A DNA stretch of 64,000 nucleotides from Acidiluteibacter ferrifornacis (GTDB lineage: Bacteria > Bacteroidota > Bacteroidia > Flavobacteriales_E > Vicingaceae): assembly GCF_009909615.1 (NCBI RefSeq), contig NZ_WWNE01000003.1, positions 557,248 to 621,247 of the forward strand, given 5' to 3'. Below, in pieces: positions 9,066 to 18,434 of the stretch; positions within the stretch are counted from its first letter, which is position 1, and the number at the start of each line of letters is the position of its first letter. A program made the position numbers and the translations under genes. The notes under the pieces are model-generated. The model was not told where the DNA came from. It saw nothing but the letters and a program-made list of their open reading frames with translations, and searched no databases.

Positions 9066-9099
9066 AAAAAAAGAGCCACATCACTGCAGCTCTTTTTTT
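9066..9099. terminator. Bidirectional intrinsic terminator
   Basis: An 11-base A-run/GAGC stem at 9066-9076 pairs perfectly with 9089-9099 around a 12-base loop and leaves a T-run on either strand. It lies just past the stop of the M28 peptidase? No: that gene's stop is at 9108, so on the minus strand the hairpin follows it by 9 bases and ends the rpiB-M28 transcript. Confidence 0.75.
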
Positions 9100-9107
9100 A
9101 AGTCAAT

Positions 9108-10619
9108 TTATTTTATCTCACCATCCACAACAATTCGATCTGGTCTGTTGACTAAATCCCAAGCAGTATGGAAAATTAGTTTAGTAATGGTTTCCATCTT
9201 ATTGAAGTCAATTTTATCAACAGTATCGGTTTCTTTGTGGTAATCTTCATGTACTCCACAAAAGTAAAAAATCACTGGAATGCCATTTTTAGCAAAGTTG
9301 TAATGATCTGATCGGTAGTAAAATCGATTTGGATCATTCTCATCATTGAAGGTATAATCTAATTCTAGTTTGGTGTAGGTTTCATTGGCGTTTTCACTGA
9401 TTTGATGTAAATCTGAACTCAATTTATCCGATCCAATTAAATACACAAAATTTGGATTCCCTTCATGAGCTTCATCTAATCTCCCAATCATATCCACATT
9501 CAAATTGGCCACTGTTTGTTCCAACGGAAATACTGGGTTTTTAGAATAGTACTCTGAACCCAATAATCCTTTTTCTTCTCCAGATACTGGCATAAATAGA
9601 ATACTTCTTTTGGGTCCATTTCCTTGTTCAGAAGCCATTTTGAAAGCTTGAGCTAGTTCCATTAGTGCCACGGTTCCACTTCCATCATCATCAGCTCCGT
9701 TAAAAACTACATCTCCTTCCGCCCCTATATGATCGTAATGTGCAGTAACAATAATTAATTCATCAGGTTTTTCTGTTCCTTCAATATAAGCTAAAACATT
9801 CTCTCCAAAAAACTCATTTGTTTCCTTTTCTATCACCAAGTTGGCTTTCGCAAATTGTTTTTGCTTGATGCTTTTTCCTTTTAGATACTTTTTCTCTTTA
9901 ACCCCATTTGTAGATAAAATCTCTTCTTTAATTTTATCGTTTACTCTATAAACAGGCACAAAACCCTCTTCTTCCATATTGGATTTCAAGTCCATTTTTG
10001 CCTTTTTAATATAATGGTCATATCGCTTCACATAGGTGTCGTAATCTTTTACTGTCACAAAAATAGCTTTCGCTCCCTTTTTCTTAGCTAAATCTATTTT
10101 GTCTTTTATGGTCCATTCCTTTTCTAAATTCACTTTAGAAGGTACGCCATCTAGCAGTAAAACTATTTTATTAGTTAAATCAACATTTTTATAATCATCC
10201 CATTTGAGCTCAGAAATTCCAAAACCACCGAATACAATAGATGTATTAAAATTAGCTGAAGGAGTTATAGATGGAAAAGAGAAAAAATCATCAAAAAACT
10301 GAAACTTTTTATTGTTAATAGACAAACTAATTCCTTCTGCCATTTGCTCAACCAAAGGAAATTGCTGAACATAACCATAGTTTTCAACAGGTTCAAACCC
10401 TGTTTTTTTAAAGTAATTAACTAAAAACTCCATGGCCATTTTCTGTCCTTCCTTTCCAGTCTCTCTACCTTGATACTCATCTGAAGCAATTACATGAAGG
10501 TGAGTACTCATTTCATTTGCAGTAATTGTATTGGCATATTTTAGGGCTATACTATCTTGACTTTGACCAATTACAAATCCACTTAATAAACAAAATAGTG
10601 CGGTTATCTTTATTCTCAT
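9108..10619 (-). CDS. M28 family zinc metallopeptidase with PA domain
   Basis: 503 residues with an N-terminal signal peptide (cleavage near G-Q-S-Q). The region about 120-260 fits a protease-associated (PA) insert. The di-zinc M28 core is clear: A-H-Y-D-H-I-G near 293 (first His/Asp), N-G-A-D-D-D-G-S-G (bridging Asp) near 308, S-G-E-E-K-G-L-L-G-S (catalytic and ligand Glu) near 345, N-V-D-M-I-G-R (Asp ligand) and a late H-E-D-Y-H (His ligand). Family members are secreted aminopeptidases or glutamate carboxypeptidase-like enzymes. All expected zinc ligands are present. The start is 5 bases downstream of the rpiB stop, so the two are one transcript. Confidence 0.92.
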   Translation of the reverse strand: MRIKITALFCLLSGFVIGQSQDSIALKYANTITANEMSTHLHVIASDEYQGRETGKEGQKMAMEFLVNYFKKTGFEPVENYGYVQQFPLVEQMAEGISLSINNKKFQFFDDFFSFPSITPSANFNTSIVFGGFGISELKWDDYKNVDLTNKIVLLLDGVPSKVNLEKEWTIKDKIDLAKKKGAKAIFVTVKDYDTYVKRYDHYIKKAKMDLKSNMEEEGFVPVYRVNDKIKEEILSTNGVKEKKYLKGKSIKQKQFAKANLVIEKETNEFFGENVLAYIEGTEKPDELIIVTAHYDHIGAEGDVVFNGADDDGSGTVALMELAQAFKMASEQGNGPKRSILFMPVSGEEKGLLGSEYYSKNPVFPLEQTVANLNVDMIGRLDEAHEGNPNFVYLIGSDKLSSDLHQISENANETYTKLELDYTFNDENDPNRFYYRSDHYNFAKNGIPVIFYFCGVHEDYHKETDTVDKIDFNKMETITKLIFHTAWDLVNRPDRIVVDGEIK

Positions 10620-10624
10620 AACTC

Positions 10625-11065
10625 TTAATTTACAGGTATTTTTTCAATTCTTCTTAAGTGACGTCCTCCTTCAAAATCTTCTGTAATAAATTTTTCTACA
10701 CATTTAATCGCTTCGGCTTCTGAAATAAATCTAGCAGGTAACACCAAAATATTAGCATCATTATGCTGACGAGCTAATGCTGCTAATTCTTCTACCCAAC
10801 AAATTGCTGCACGGATTCCTTGATGCTTATTTGCAGTAATTGCTATTCCATTTCCACTTCCACATATTAATATCCCTAAATCAACTTTTTTGGATTGAAC
10901 AGTCTCCGATAATGGATGTGCTACATCTGCATAATCACAACTTTCCTCTGTAAAAGGACCAAAGTCTTCAACCTCAATTCCTTTATTTTGTAAGAACTTC
11001 ACTAAGTTGTTCTTTAATTCAAATCCTGCGTGGTCACCACCAATGGCTATTTTGCTTATTTTCAT
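10625..11065 (-). CDS. rpiB: Ribose 5-phosphate isomerase B
   Basis: 146 residues, the normal RpiB length. It interconverts ribose 5-phosphate and ribulose 5-phosphate in the non-oxidative pentose phosphate pathway. Visible signatures are G-G-D-H-A-G-F-E-L-K at 9-18, the active-site cysteine Cys68 in I-L-I-C-G-S-G-N-G, and a late R-H-L-R-R-I block. It is the first gene of a two-gene minus-strand unit with the M28 peptidase. The cysteine is expected to act as the general base, as in other RpiB enzymes. Confidence 0.95.
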   Translation of the reverse strand: MKISKIAIGGDHAGFELKNNLVKFLQNKGIEVEDFGPFTEESCDYADVAHPLSETVQSKKVDLGILICGSGNGIAITANKHQGIRAAICWVEELAALARQHNDANILVLPARFISEAEAIKCVEKFITEDFEGGRHLRRIEKIPVN

Positions 11066-11472
11066 GAGTTATGATTTTATTGACAAATTAGGTGTTAATA
11101 ATCGTTTATAAAGTTGAATAAAAAAGCAAAAGTAAAGTTGCTTTAGTTAATTTTATTGTTAGCTGTACAAATCTTTTAATAAACCACTATTAGTTATAAT
11201 TTTTTGCAGCCGATTTATTAACGATAAACCAACTATTTTAAACAGTAATATTGTAGTGAAGTTATCAATACTATAACCTTTTAACAACTTGTTAATATCC
11301 TTTTAAATTGGATAATATTCAAATAGTTAAAAGTAAAATTTATGTTAATAGAATGTTATCATAATTGTACAAGTCATTAATCCTACTAAACCTAATTTTA
11401 ATTGTACACAGTGTTAACGCCATAATAGTAATAGTAGATTTTAAATTTTAAAAAAAATAATATTATTATATA
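11066..11472. other. 407-base divergent intergenic region
   Basis: Very AT-rich spacer between rpiB (-) and the MORN-repeat gene (+). I find no open frame or RNA gene. It holds a -7-like octamer for rpiB (11127-11134) and the nonamer AATTGTACA twice (11363-11371 and 11400-11408, 37 bases apart), with a CTGTACA near 11163. These may be regulatory. Confidence 0.5.
11127..11134 (-). promoter_or_regulatory. Candidate -7 element for rpiB
   Basis: TACTTTTG on the minus strand matches TAnnTTTG, about 62 bases upstream of the rpiB start. I see no TTG at the usual -33 spacing, so this is only a suggestion. Confidence 0.3.
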
Positions 11473-13011
11473 ATGTTTAAATCATTTCTTTATTTCTTTT
11501 CTCTCATTTTTTCAATTTCACTTTTTGCTCAAGTTGGAAAAGTGGATACCACTTCAAAAAACTATAAAGCTTTTTATTATTCCAATCAACAGATTTCCAG
11601 TCATGGGATTTTAGAAAATGGAAAACCAAATGGATATTGGATTTCTTACTATGAAAATGGATTGTTGAAATCTGAAGGTAATCGAGAAAATTATTTGTTA
11701 GATGGTCCTTGGATTTTTTACAATGAGTTTGGCGATAAAGCTAAAATTATCAATTATAAAGAGGAAGTTAAGAATGGTTTAACTATTTCATACGATGATA
11801 GTTGTTACATAATTAAAGAAGAGCCATATGTTAATGGAATTATTGAAGGCATTGTTAAAAACTTCTATCCAACTAAAGATAAAATTTTAGAAAGTGAAAT
11901 TCCTTTTAATGAGAATAAAGAAAATGGAACAGCATACTTTTATGCCAAAGATGGTCGAGTTATTTTGATTGTTGATTACAATAAAGGGTTCATATCAAGA
12001 AAGGAAGAAATTAATAGATATGATAAGAATAATCTTAAAGTGGGAATATGGAAAACTTTTTATAACAATCGAAGAACTAAGACAGAAGCCACTTACAAAA
12101 ATAATTTATTGAATGGTTATTTAAAGTATTATTCACCCGATGGTCAATTAGTTAAAGCCGAATTATACATTGATGGAATTTTACAAGAGGAGGGAGAAAA
12201 TTCTATCAATTTTGAGATAATACCAACTTACTCCGATAATGGAAAAGTGATTGAAGAAACAACCTATAATGCTTTAGGTCAAAAAGATGGAGTCTCTAGA
12301 CAATTTAATGATAGTGGAGAAGTTGTAAAATCTTCTATTTTTAACAATGATTTTTTAATAGCAGAAGGTGGAACAATTGATAAACAAGGTAGAAAACAAG
12401 GATATTGGAAAGAATATTATTTGAACGGTAAATTAAAGAATGAAGGTGAATATCTTGATAACCAAAAGTATAATAAATGGAAATATTATTATGAAAATGG
12501 TAAAGCTGAGCAAATAGGAAAATACAATAAAAATGGAAAACCTATAAATGACTGGATTTGGTATTATCAAAATGGAGATACATTGCGTTATGAACAGTAT
12601 AGAATGGGTTTTGAAGATGGATTTTTGGTGGAAAAAACAGATAGTGGAACCGTTATTACCAAAGGCGATTATATTGATGGATATAAAGAAGGTGAATGGT
12701 ATTATGAAATGAATGATCACATTGAAAAAGGAAAATACGTTTATGGAACTAAGAATGGTTTATGGGAACATTTTCATATCAATGGAGAAAAAGTTTTTGA
12801 AGGAAAGTTTATTGAAGATAGTCCTGAAGGAAGGCATAGGTGGTGGTATCCAAATGGTAAAATCAGAATGGAAGGTAATTTTAGTTATGGTGAAAAAGAT
12901 GGTATTTGGAAGAAATATGATGAACTAGGTAATTTACTTATTACTATTCAATATAAAGATGGTAAGGAATATAAAATTGATGGTCAGAAATTTAAAACTG
13001 AAAAAAATTAG
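11473..13011 (+). CDS. Exported MORN-repeat (YwqK-like) protein
   Basis: 512 residues. A signal peptide of about 19 residues ends at A-Q. The rest is a string of MORN-variant repeats of about 22-24 residues with the pattern G-x-W-x-x-Y-Y-x-N-G-x-x-x-x-E-G; a dozen or so can be counted by eye. These repeats form elongated beta sheets and usually serve as binding scaffolds. Database labels such as YwqK-family antitoxin come from the repeat alone. It ends 27 bases before the large PAS kinase gene, so it may be co-transcribed with the signalling pair and act as a periplasmic input or effector; this is inference from position. Confidence 0.8.
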   Translation: MFKSFLYFFSLIFSISLFAQVGKVDTTSKNYKAFYYSNQQISSHGILENGKPNGYWISYYENGLLKSEGNRENYLLDGPWIFYNEFGDKAKIINYKEEVKNGLTISYDDSCYIIKEEPYVNGIIEGIVKNFYPTKDKILESEIPFNENKENGTAYFYAKDGRVILIVDYNKGFISRKEEINRYDKNNLKVGIWKTFYNNRRTKTEATYKNNLLNGYLKYYSPDGQLVKAELYIDGILQEEGENSINFEIIPTYSDNGKVIEETTYNALGQKDGVSRQFNDSGEVVKSSIFNNDFLIAEGGTIDKQGRKQGYWKEYYLNGKLKNEGEYLDNQKYNKWKYYYENGKAEQIGKYNKNGKPINDWIWYYQNGDTLRYEQYRMGFEDGFLVEKTDSGTVITKGDYIDGYKEGEWYYEMNDHIEKGKYVYGTKNGLWEHFHINGEKVFEGKFIEDSPEGRHRWWYPNGKIRMEGNFSYGEKDGIWKKYDELGNLLITIQYKDGKEYKIDGQKFKTEKN

Positions 13012-13038
13012 ATATCTTGCTTTTTTATATTACCTACA

Positions 13039-16000
13039 ATGTGGCCTTTTAAAAACTCTAAACATCCAATTAAAAAGTATTATTTTGAATCGTACGATTA
13101 TGCCAGAGTTTATTTATTCTTCGGGTGTTGTTTAACACTCATATTATCTTATCACGCCAGAAACTCCAACTTATTTGAATTCAATTTTAATGTTCAGTTA
13201 GTATTAGCAGTTTTTTATTTTTTAGGATTAATATTCTCATTTATAAGTAGGTTTATTAAGGAAAACTTATTCAAATATGTTTTCTTATTAATCACTATTT
13301 CCGCTGCATCTACATCTTTTATATTGTATGATAACAATTTTTCCGAATACAGTTATTTTATCTTTCTTTTAGTGATGATATGTGTTATTTTCACAATTAA
13401 CACACTCAAAAATTTTATATTTTTCTTTACTTTTTTCTCCTTATGTTTTTTTACTGTTTTATTCAAGGTTGATACTGTAATTATAGGATTTACAACTATT
13501 CTTGTTACATACTTAGCCATGATAATTACTTCCTTTTTTATTACTACTTACCGGGTAAACAATAAAAGTAAAGGGAGAAAGAAAAATCAAATATTTAATC
13601 ACCTTTTTAGAAATTCATCTGATTATTTAATTATTTGTCAAAAGTTTCAGGATAAAATTGAAATTAAAGATATTAGTAAAAGTGCAGTAGACTTTTTAGG
13701 TATAGATCAAAATGATCTTATAGGAAGAGATTTAAGAAGTATTGAATTTTTAAAAACTAAGATATTTAGTGAATTTAAATTTGATAAAGATTCAGAAAAA
13801 ATTGATTTACAATTAAAAAATTACAGCTATTTGGAAATTGAATACAATTCATATGATCTTAATAATGATCAGTATTTATTCTTTTCCTTATCAGATATTT
13901 CCTCTAAAAAAGTATCTGAAATTAATACTCAAATTAGCATAGAATCTTATAAATATCTTTTTGAATATAGTTCAGAATATATTTGTATCCAAGATGTTGA
14001 TGGTAATTTAATTGATTATAACAGTTCACTTGCTGCTAAGTTAGGTTGTGCAAAAGGTGATTATACAGGAAAAGGAGTTTCGGTATTTAGTCCTAATGAA
14101 GATATAGAATGGAGATTACAGCAAAATAGAAAAGTTTGGGAAACCAATACTTCTATAAAATTTATAAAAGAAGTAAAGGATTATAATGGGAAAATTATTC
14201 CATTGGAAGTAATACTTCGAAAGGGTAAGTATTTTGGAGAAGATGTTTTAATTTCTACTTCTAGAGATATTTCAGAACGATTAAGAACAGAAAGAGAATT
14301 AAAAAATAATGAAAGACATTTAAAAGAAATTTATGAGAATTCGCCAGTTATAATGTATTCTGAGAATGAATTTGGAATAATAGAACAGGTAAATAATAAA
14401 TTTTTAGAAGTTTTAGGTTATGAAAAAGAAGAGTTGATTGGAAAATCATTTTATAAATTATTGAATGAATCTTTTCAAGAAACGTATCAATTAGATCGTG
14501 TTTTGTTTTGGCAGAATGGAATAATAAAGGATGCTGAATATGTTATTCAAACAAAAAATGGTCGTCAATTAAGTATATTAATTGATTCAAAATTAATTAA
14601 TTATGATAACTCGAAATTGTGTCTTTCTGTAATCAGAGACGTTACTGAACAATATAAGTATCAATCTGAGTTAGCTAGTTCTGTAGATCGATTTTATAAG
14701 TTATTTGAGAATGCACCAATTGCTATGTGTATAACCTCACATACTGGTGATTTTATAGATTTCAATAAAGCTTTTATCAAATTGTTTGGCTATTCCGCTG
14801 ATGAATTAAAAACAATGAATGTCGTTTCAATTATTCATCCTGATGATGCTGAAATTGATGAAAAAATAATATGTCAAATACAGGATAGAAATTATGAAAC
14901 ATTTACAACGGAGAAAAAGTACATTAAGAAAGATGGGAATGTCATTCACACAATACTAAATATCATTACAGATCAAGAGAAAGATAGTCCTCATCCACGT
15001 TCTATTTCTCAAATCGTTGATATTACTGAAATAGAACACTCCAATGAATTATTAAAGAATAAGCAAGAAATACTTGATTTAACATTAGAGGCTTCAAAAA
15101 CCATTTTATGGGATATAGATTTATCAACGGGAGACGCTGTTTGGAAAAATATTGAATCCATCACTGGTGTAAAAGGTGATGAAATAAAGGTAGATAGAGC
15201 ACGATTTAAAAAGTTTATTTATCCAGATGATTATGCATTTGTTAAAGAGTCAATTGGTTATGTAACTAATAGTAAAGAATCTTATACTATTGATTTTCGA
15301 TTAGTTAGTGAAAATGGAGATATCAAATGGGTGAATACCAAAGGCCAAGTAAAATTGGATGAAAATGGTATTCCAACTAATATTTATGGAACATTACAAG
15401 ACATAACAGAGAAGAAAAAATACGAAGAAGCTTTAGAAAAAAGTGAAGAGAAGTTCCGACAATTATATGAGAGAAATTTATCTGGTGTTTATCGTTCTAC
15501 AATTGATGGTGAAGTATTAGATTGTAATCCATCTTTTGCTATAATATTGGGGTATGATTCAGTAGAGGAAGTACTAGAAACAGGAAATGCATTAAATTTT
15601 TATTCTAATGAAACTGATAGGAATGGAATAATTGAAGAACTAATAGAGAATAAATCTATAAAATCGAAAAGAATAGAATTAAAAACAAAGAATGGGAATG
15701 TCATTTGTATTTTAATCAGTGCTTCAATTATCTATGATGATAATAATGAGGTAAAATTCATTGAAGGAAATATTATTGATATAACTGATTTAGTAGAGGT
15801 AGAGAAAAAATTACAAGAGAGTAAAGACCAATATAAAACTTTAATAGATAATTCTAATTACGGAATAGCTATTATTTATGAAGGTAAAATTCAGTTCATT
15901 AATGGTAAAGGAATAGAAATATTGAAATATGAATCTGGGTTTGAATTATTGTATAAATCAATAGAAGAATTTATTCCAAAAGGTGATTATCAATTATTTG

Positions 16001-17664
16001 AAGATATTGATTCTGTTAATCAAGGAGATTCAATTGGTGTACAAGAACGAAGAATAGTCAATAGAAAGGGAAAAATAATTGATATTGAGATTAGAGCCAA
16101 TCAGATTAATTATAATGAAAAGGATTGTGTACTAATTACCTTTATTGATATTACTACTAAGAAGCAAATTGAAGAAGAAAAGAAACGTGCCGAATTAGCA
16201 GAAAGTGCGAATTTATTATTGAAAGAAGAAATTCAAGAAAGAATAAAAATTGAGAATCAATTGACACTTTCTCAATCATATACTGCAGGAATTATTGAAA
16301 GTTCAATTGATATGATTTATACTGCCGGTATTAATGGTTATATCAATGAATTCAACTTAGCTGCTAGAAAACAATTTAACTACAATAAAAATGAAGTACT
16401 GGGCCATAGTTTAAATGAATTATTTGCAGATCAAAAGGAATGCAATGAAGTTTTTAGGAAATTAGAAACAGATGGCCAATTCATTGGTGAAGTAAAATCC
16501 ATACGCAAGGATAGAAGCGTATTTATTAGTTATTTATCTATGTCCTATTTATACAATACTCAAGGAGTTGTCATGGGTATTATGGCTGTAGGCAAAGATA
16601 TTACAGATATCAAGGAAGCAGAAGAAATTTTAAGAAGAAGTGAAGAAAAGAATAAATTACAAGCTGCCAAATTAAAAACCATTATAGAAAGTAGTTCTCA
16701 TTACTTCTTTATGGTGAATAAATCTTTTCAACTTATTTCTTTTAATGAAAATTATGCAACGGATATTGAATTGTTTTATGATCAACAAGTAAAGTTTGGT
16801 AAAGACTTTTTTGAAGCAACAAATATTTCTGAAAAGGAGGAAAAAGATAAATGGCTCCATTATTTTACTATTGGTTTTTCTGGAGAACATTTTCATTTTG
16901 AAATTGAACAAACCGATAAATTGAACAATAAACATTATCGTGAAATATTTATAAATCCAATAATTAAAGAAGATGGTTCTATTGATGAGTTATCTTGTAT
17001 AGCTCATGATATCACAGAAAAAAAGGTAGCTGAAAAAAGTTTAAAAGAATCTTTAGCGGAGAAAGAAGTGCTTTTAAAAGAAGTGCATCATCGTGTCAAG
17101 AATAATATGCAAGTTATTTCTAGTATTCTTAATCTTCAAAGTGCTTATGTTAAGGATCCTGGAACTCTTCAAATTTTGAAAGAAAGTCAGAATAGAATAA
17201 AGTCTATGGCCTTTATTCATGAAAGCTTATATACTAACAAAGATTTTTCAAGAATTAATTTTTCAGAATACATTACTAATCTCGTTCAGAACCTGTTTAG
17301 AACCTATGATGTATTTGATGATACGATTAAATTAGAATTAAATATTGATAAAATTTATCTCAATTTAGATTTGGCAATTCCTTGTGGATTAATTATGAAT
17401 GAATTAATTTCGAATTCGCTCAAATATGCTTTTGATATTCATAGAGGTGGGATTATAAAGATAATGTTAACTTTGGAAAATGAATTTGTAAAGTTAGAAG
17501 TGGGCGATAATGGAGTTGGAATTCCAGAATCAATTGATATAGAAAATACACAAACTCTTGGATTACAGTTGATATCAAGTTTAGTGGAACAATTGGAGGG
17601 AGATATAAAGTTAGATAGGACTAATGGAACCAAATTCATTATTAAATTTAGAAAGGATAACTAA
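13039..17664 (+). CDS. Membrane sensor histidine kinase with about nine PAS domains (HisKA_2 type)
   Basis: 1541 residues. About six hydrophobic spans occupy residues 20-175. They are followed by a chain of PAS/PAC units that I place near 190-290, 305-420, 425-540, 550-665, 675-795, 800-925, 930-1045, 1075-1195 and 1205-1330; several end in the D-I-T-E-K-K type linker. The catalytic part has a HisKA_2 phosphoacceptor block with H-H-R-V-K-N-N starting at 1350 (His1351 likely phosphorylated), then an ATPase domain with N-E-L-I-S-N-S (N box), D-N-G-V-G-I and a G-L-Q-L block. No receiver domain is fused. The response regulator starts 11 bases downstream and is the likely partner. The ligands of the PAS domains are unknown. 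Confidence 0.93.
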   Translation: MWPFKNSKHPIKKYYFESYDYARVYLFFGCCLTLILSYHARNSNLFEFNFNVQLVLAVFYFLGLIFSFISRFIKENLFKYVFLLITISAASTSFILYDNNFSEYSYFIFLLVMICVIFTINTLKNFIFFFTFFSLCFFTVLFKVDTVIIGFTTILVTYLAMIITSFFITTYRVNNKSKGRKKNQIFNHLFRNSSDYLIICQKFQDKIEIKDISKSAVDFLGIDQNDLIGRDLRSIEFLKTKIFSEFKFDKDSEKIDLQLKNYSYLEIEYNSYDLNNDQYLFFSLSDISSKKVSEINTQISIESYKYLFEYSSEYICIQDVDGNLIDYNSSLAAKLGCAKGDYTGKGVSVFSPNEDIEWRLQQNRKVWETNTSIKFIKEVKDYNGKIIPLEVILRKGKYFGEDVLISTSRDISERLRTERELKNNERHLKEIYENSPVIMYSENEFGIIEQVNNKFLEVLGYEKEELIGKSFYKLLNESFQETYQLDRVLFWQNGIIKDAEYVIQTKNGRQLSILIDSKLINYDNSKLCLSVIRDVTEQYKYQSELASSVDRFYKLFENAPIAMCITSHTGDFIDFNKAFIKLFGYSADELKTMNVVSIIHPDDAEIDEKIICQIQDRNYETFTTEKKYIKKDGNVIHTILNIITDQEKDSPHPRSISQIVDITEIEHSNELLKNKQEILDLTLEASKTILWDIDLSTGDAVWKNIESITGVKGDEIKVDRARFKKFIYPDDYAFVKESIGYVTNSKESYTIDFRLVSENGDIKWVNTKGQVKLDENGIPTNIYGTLQDITEKKKYEEALEKSEEKFRQLYERNLSGVYRSTIDGEVLDCNPSFAIILGYDSVEEVLETGNALNFYSNETDRNGIIEELIENKSIKSKRIELKTKNGNVICILISASIIYDDNNEVKFIEGNIIDITDLVEVEKKLQESKDQYKTLIDNSNYGIAIIYEGKIQFINGKGIEILKYESGFELLYKSIEEFIPKGDYQLFEDIDSVNQGDSIGVQERRIVNRKGKIIDIEIRANQINYNEKDCVLITFIDITTKKQIEEEKKRAELAESANLLLKEEIQERIKIENQLTLSQSYTAGIIESSIDMIYTAGINGYINEFNLAARKQFNYNKNEVLGHSLNELFADQKECNEVFRKLETDGQFIGEVKSIRKDRSVFISYLSMSYLYNTQGVVMGIMAVGKDITDIKEAEEILRRSEEKNKLQAAKLKTIIESSSHYFFMVNKSFQLISFNENYATDIELFYDQQVKFGKDFFEATNISEKEEKDKWLHYFTIGFSGEHFHFEIEQTDKLNNKHYREIFINPIIKEDGSIDELSCIAHDITEKKVAEKSLKESLAEKEVLLKEVHHRVKNNMQVISSILNLQSAYVKDPGTLQILKESQNRIKSMAFIHESLYTNKDFSRINFSEYITNLVQNLFRTYDVFDDTIKLELNIDKIYLNLDLAIPCGLIMNELISNSLKYAFDIHRGGIIKIMLTLENEFVKLEVGDNGVGIPESIDIENTQTLGLQLISSLVEQLEGDIKLDRTNGTKFIIKFRKDN

Positions 17665-17675
17665 AACTAGCAAAT

Positions 17676-18434
17676 ATGTCTAAGGTAAAAATATTAGTTG
17701 TTGAAGATGAAGCAATTGTTGCACGAGATATCAAAGTGTGTCTCAATAAAATTGGATATGATGTATTGGGTTCTCATTCATCAGGAGAAAGTGCTTTAGA
17801 AGCCATAAAAAGTGAAAAACCTGATTTAATTTTAATGGATATCATGTTAAAGGGAAAGTTGTCTGGAATAGAGACATCTGCAGCCATTAAAGAAAAATAT
17901 TCTATTCCTGTAGTATTTTTAACTGCTTATGCCGATGAGAAAACCATAAGCAAAGCAAAGGTTACCGAGCCTTATGGTTATATTATTAAACCCTTTAAAG
18001 AGATCGATCTTCGTACTTCAATAGAAATGGCTCTTTATAAGTATAAAAAAGAGAAGGAAAAGGAATTAAATACTCAGAGTAGATTAGAAGTTTTGTATTC
18101 GATGAATACTAAAAACAATGATTTTATATATGTCAAATCTAATTCTAGACTGATAAAGGTTAATAACGAAGATATTTTATTTGTTGAAGCATTAAAAGAT
18201 TATGTGGTTATCCATGTTGGTTCAGAGAAGTATACAATACATTCTACCATGAAGGAAATTGCAAAAAAATTACCTGACAACACTTTTCAACGAATACATC
18301 GGTCATACATTGTTAACTTAAAGCAAATTAAGGCCATTGAAATGCCAAATCTTATTTTAGAAAAGAGCAGTGTTATATTGCCTGTTGGAGGATCATATAA
18401 AGAAGAGCTATTTAATAAGCTGAATCTGGTTTAA
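17676..18434 (+). CDS. LytTR-family response regulator (REC-LytTR)
   Basis: 252 residues. The receiver domain (1-120) has acidic residues at 10-11, phosphoacceptor Asp55 in L-M-D-I-M-L, the Thr/Ala switch in F-L-T-A-Y and Lys in I-I-K-P-F. The LytTR DNA-binding domain (about 145-250) has F-V-E-A-L-K-D-Y near 168 and R-I-H-R-S-Y-I-V-N near 206. LytTR proteins bind direct repeats upstream of target genes. It directly follows the large kinase gene and probably forms a two-component pair with it. Its last 23 bases overlap the opposite-strand FAD oxidoreductase. Confidence 0.93.
   Translation: MSKVKILVVEDEAIVARDIKVCLNKIGYDVLGSHSSGESALEAIKSEKPDLILMDIMLKGKLSGIETSAAIKEKYSIPVVFLTAYADEKTISKAKVTEPYGYIIKPFKEIDLRTSIEMALYKYKKEKEKELNTQSRLEVLYSMNTKNNDFIYVKSNSRLIKVNNEDILFVEALKDYVVIHVGSEKYTIHSTMKEIAKKLPDNTFQRIHRSYIVNLKQIKAIEMPNLILEKSSVILPVGGSYKEELFNKLNLV

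Noticed and set aside
9066-9099. Hairpin taken as part of the SDR gene's promoter region
   Set aside because: Its perfect stem with A- and T-runs and its position nine bases past the M28 peptidase gene's low-coordinate end fit a terminator for the minus-strand rpiB-M28 transcript.
11473-13011. Toxin-antitoxin system suggested by YwqK-like annotation of MORN repeats
   Set aside because: The label follows the repeat only. The protein is exported, long, and has no toxin gene beside it.
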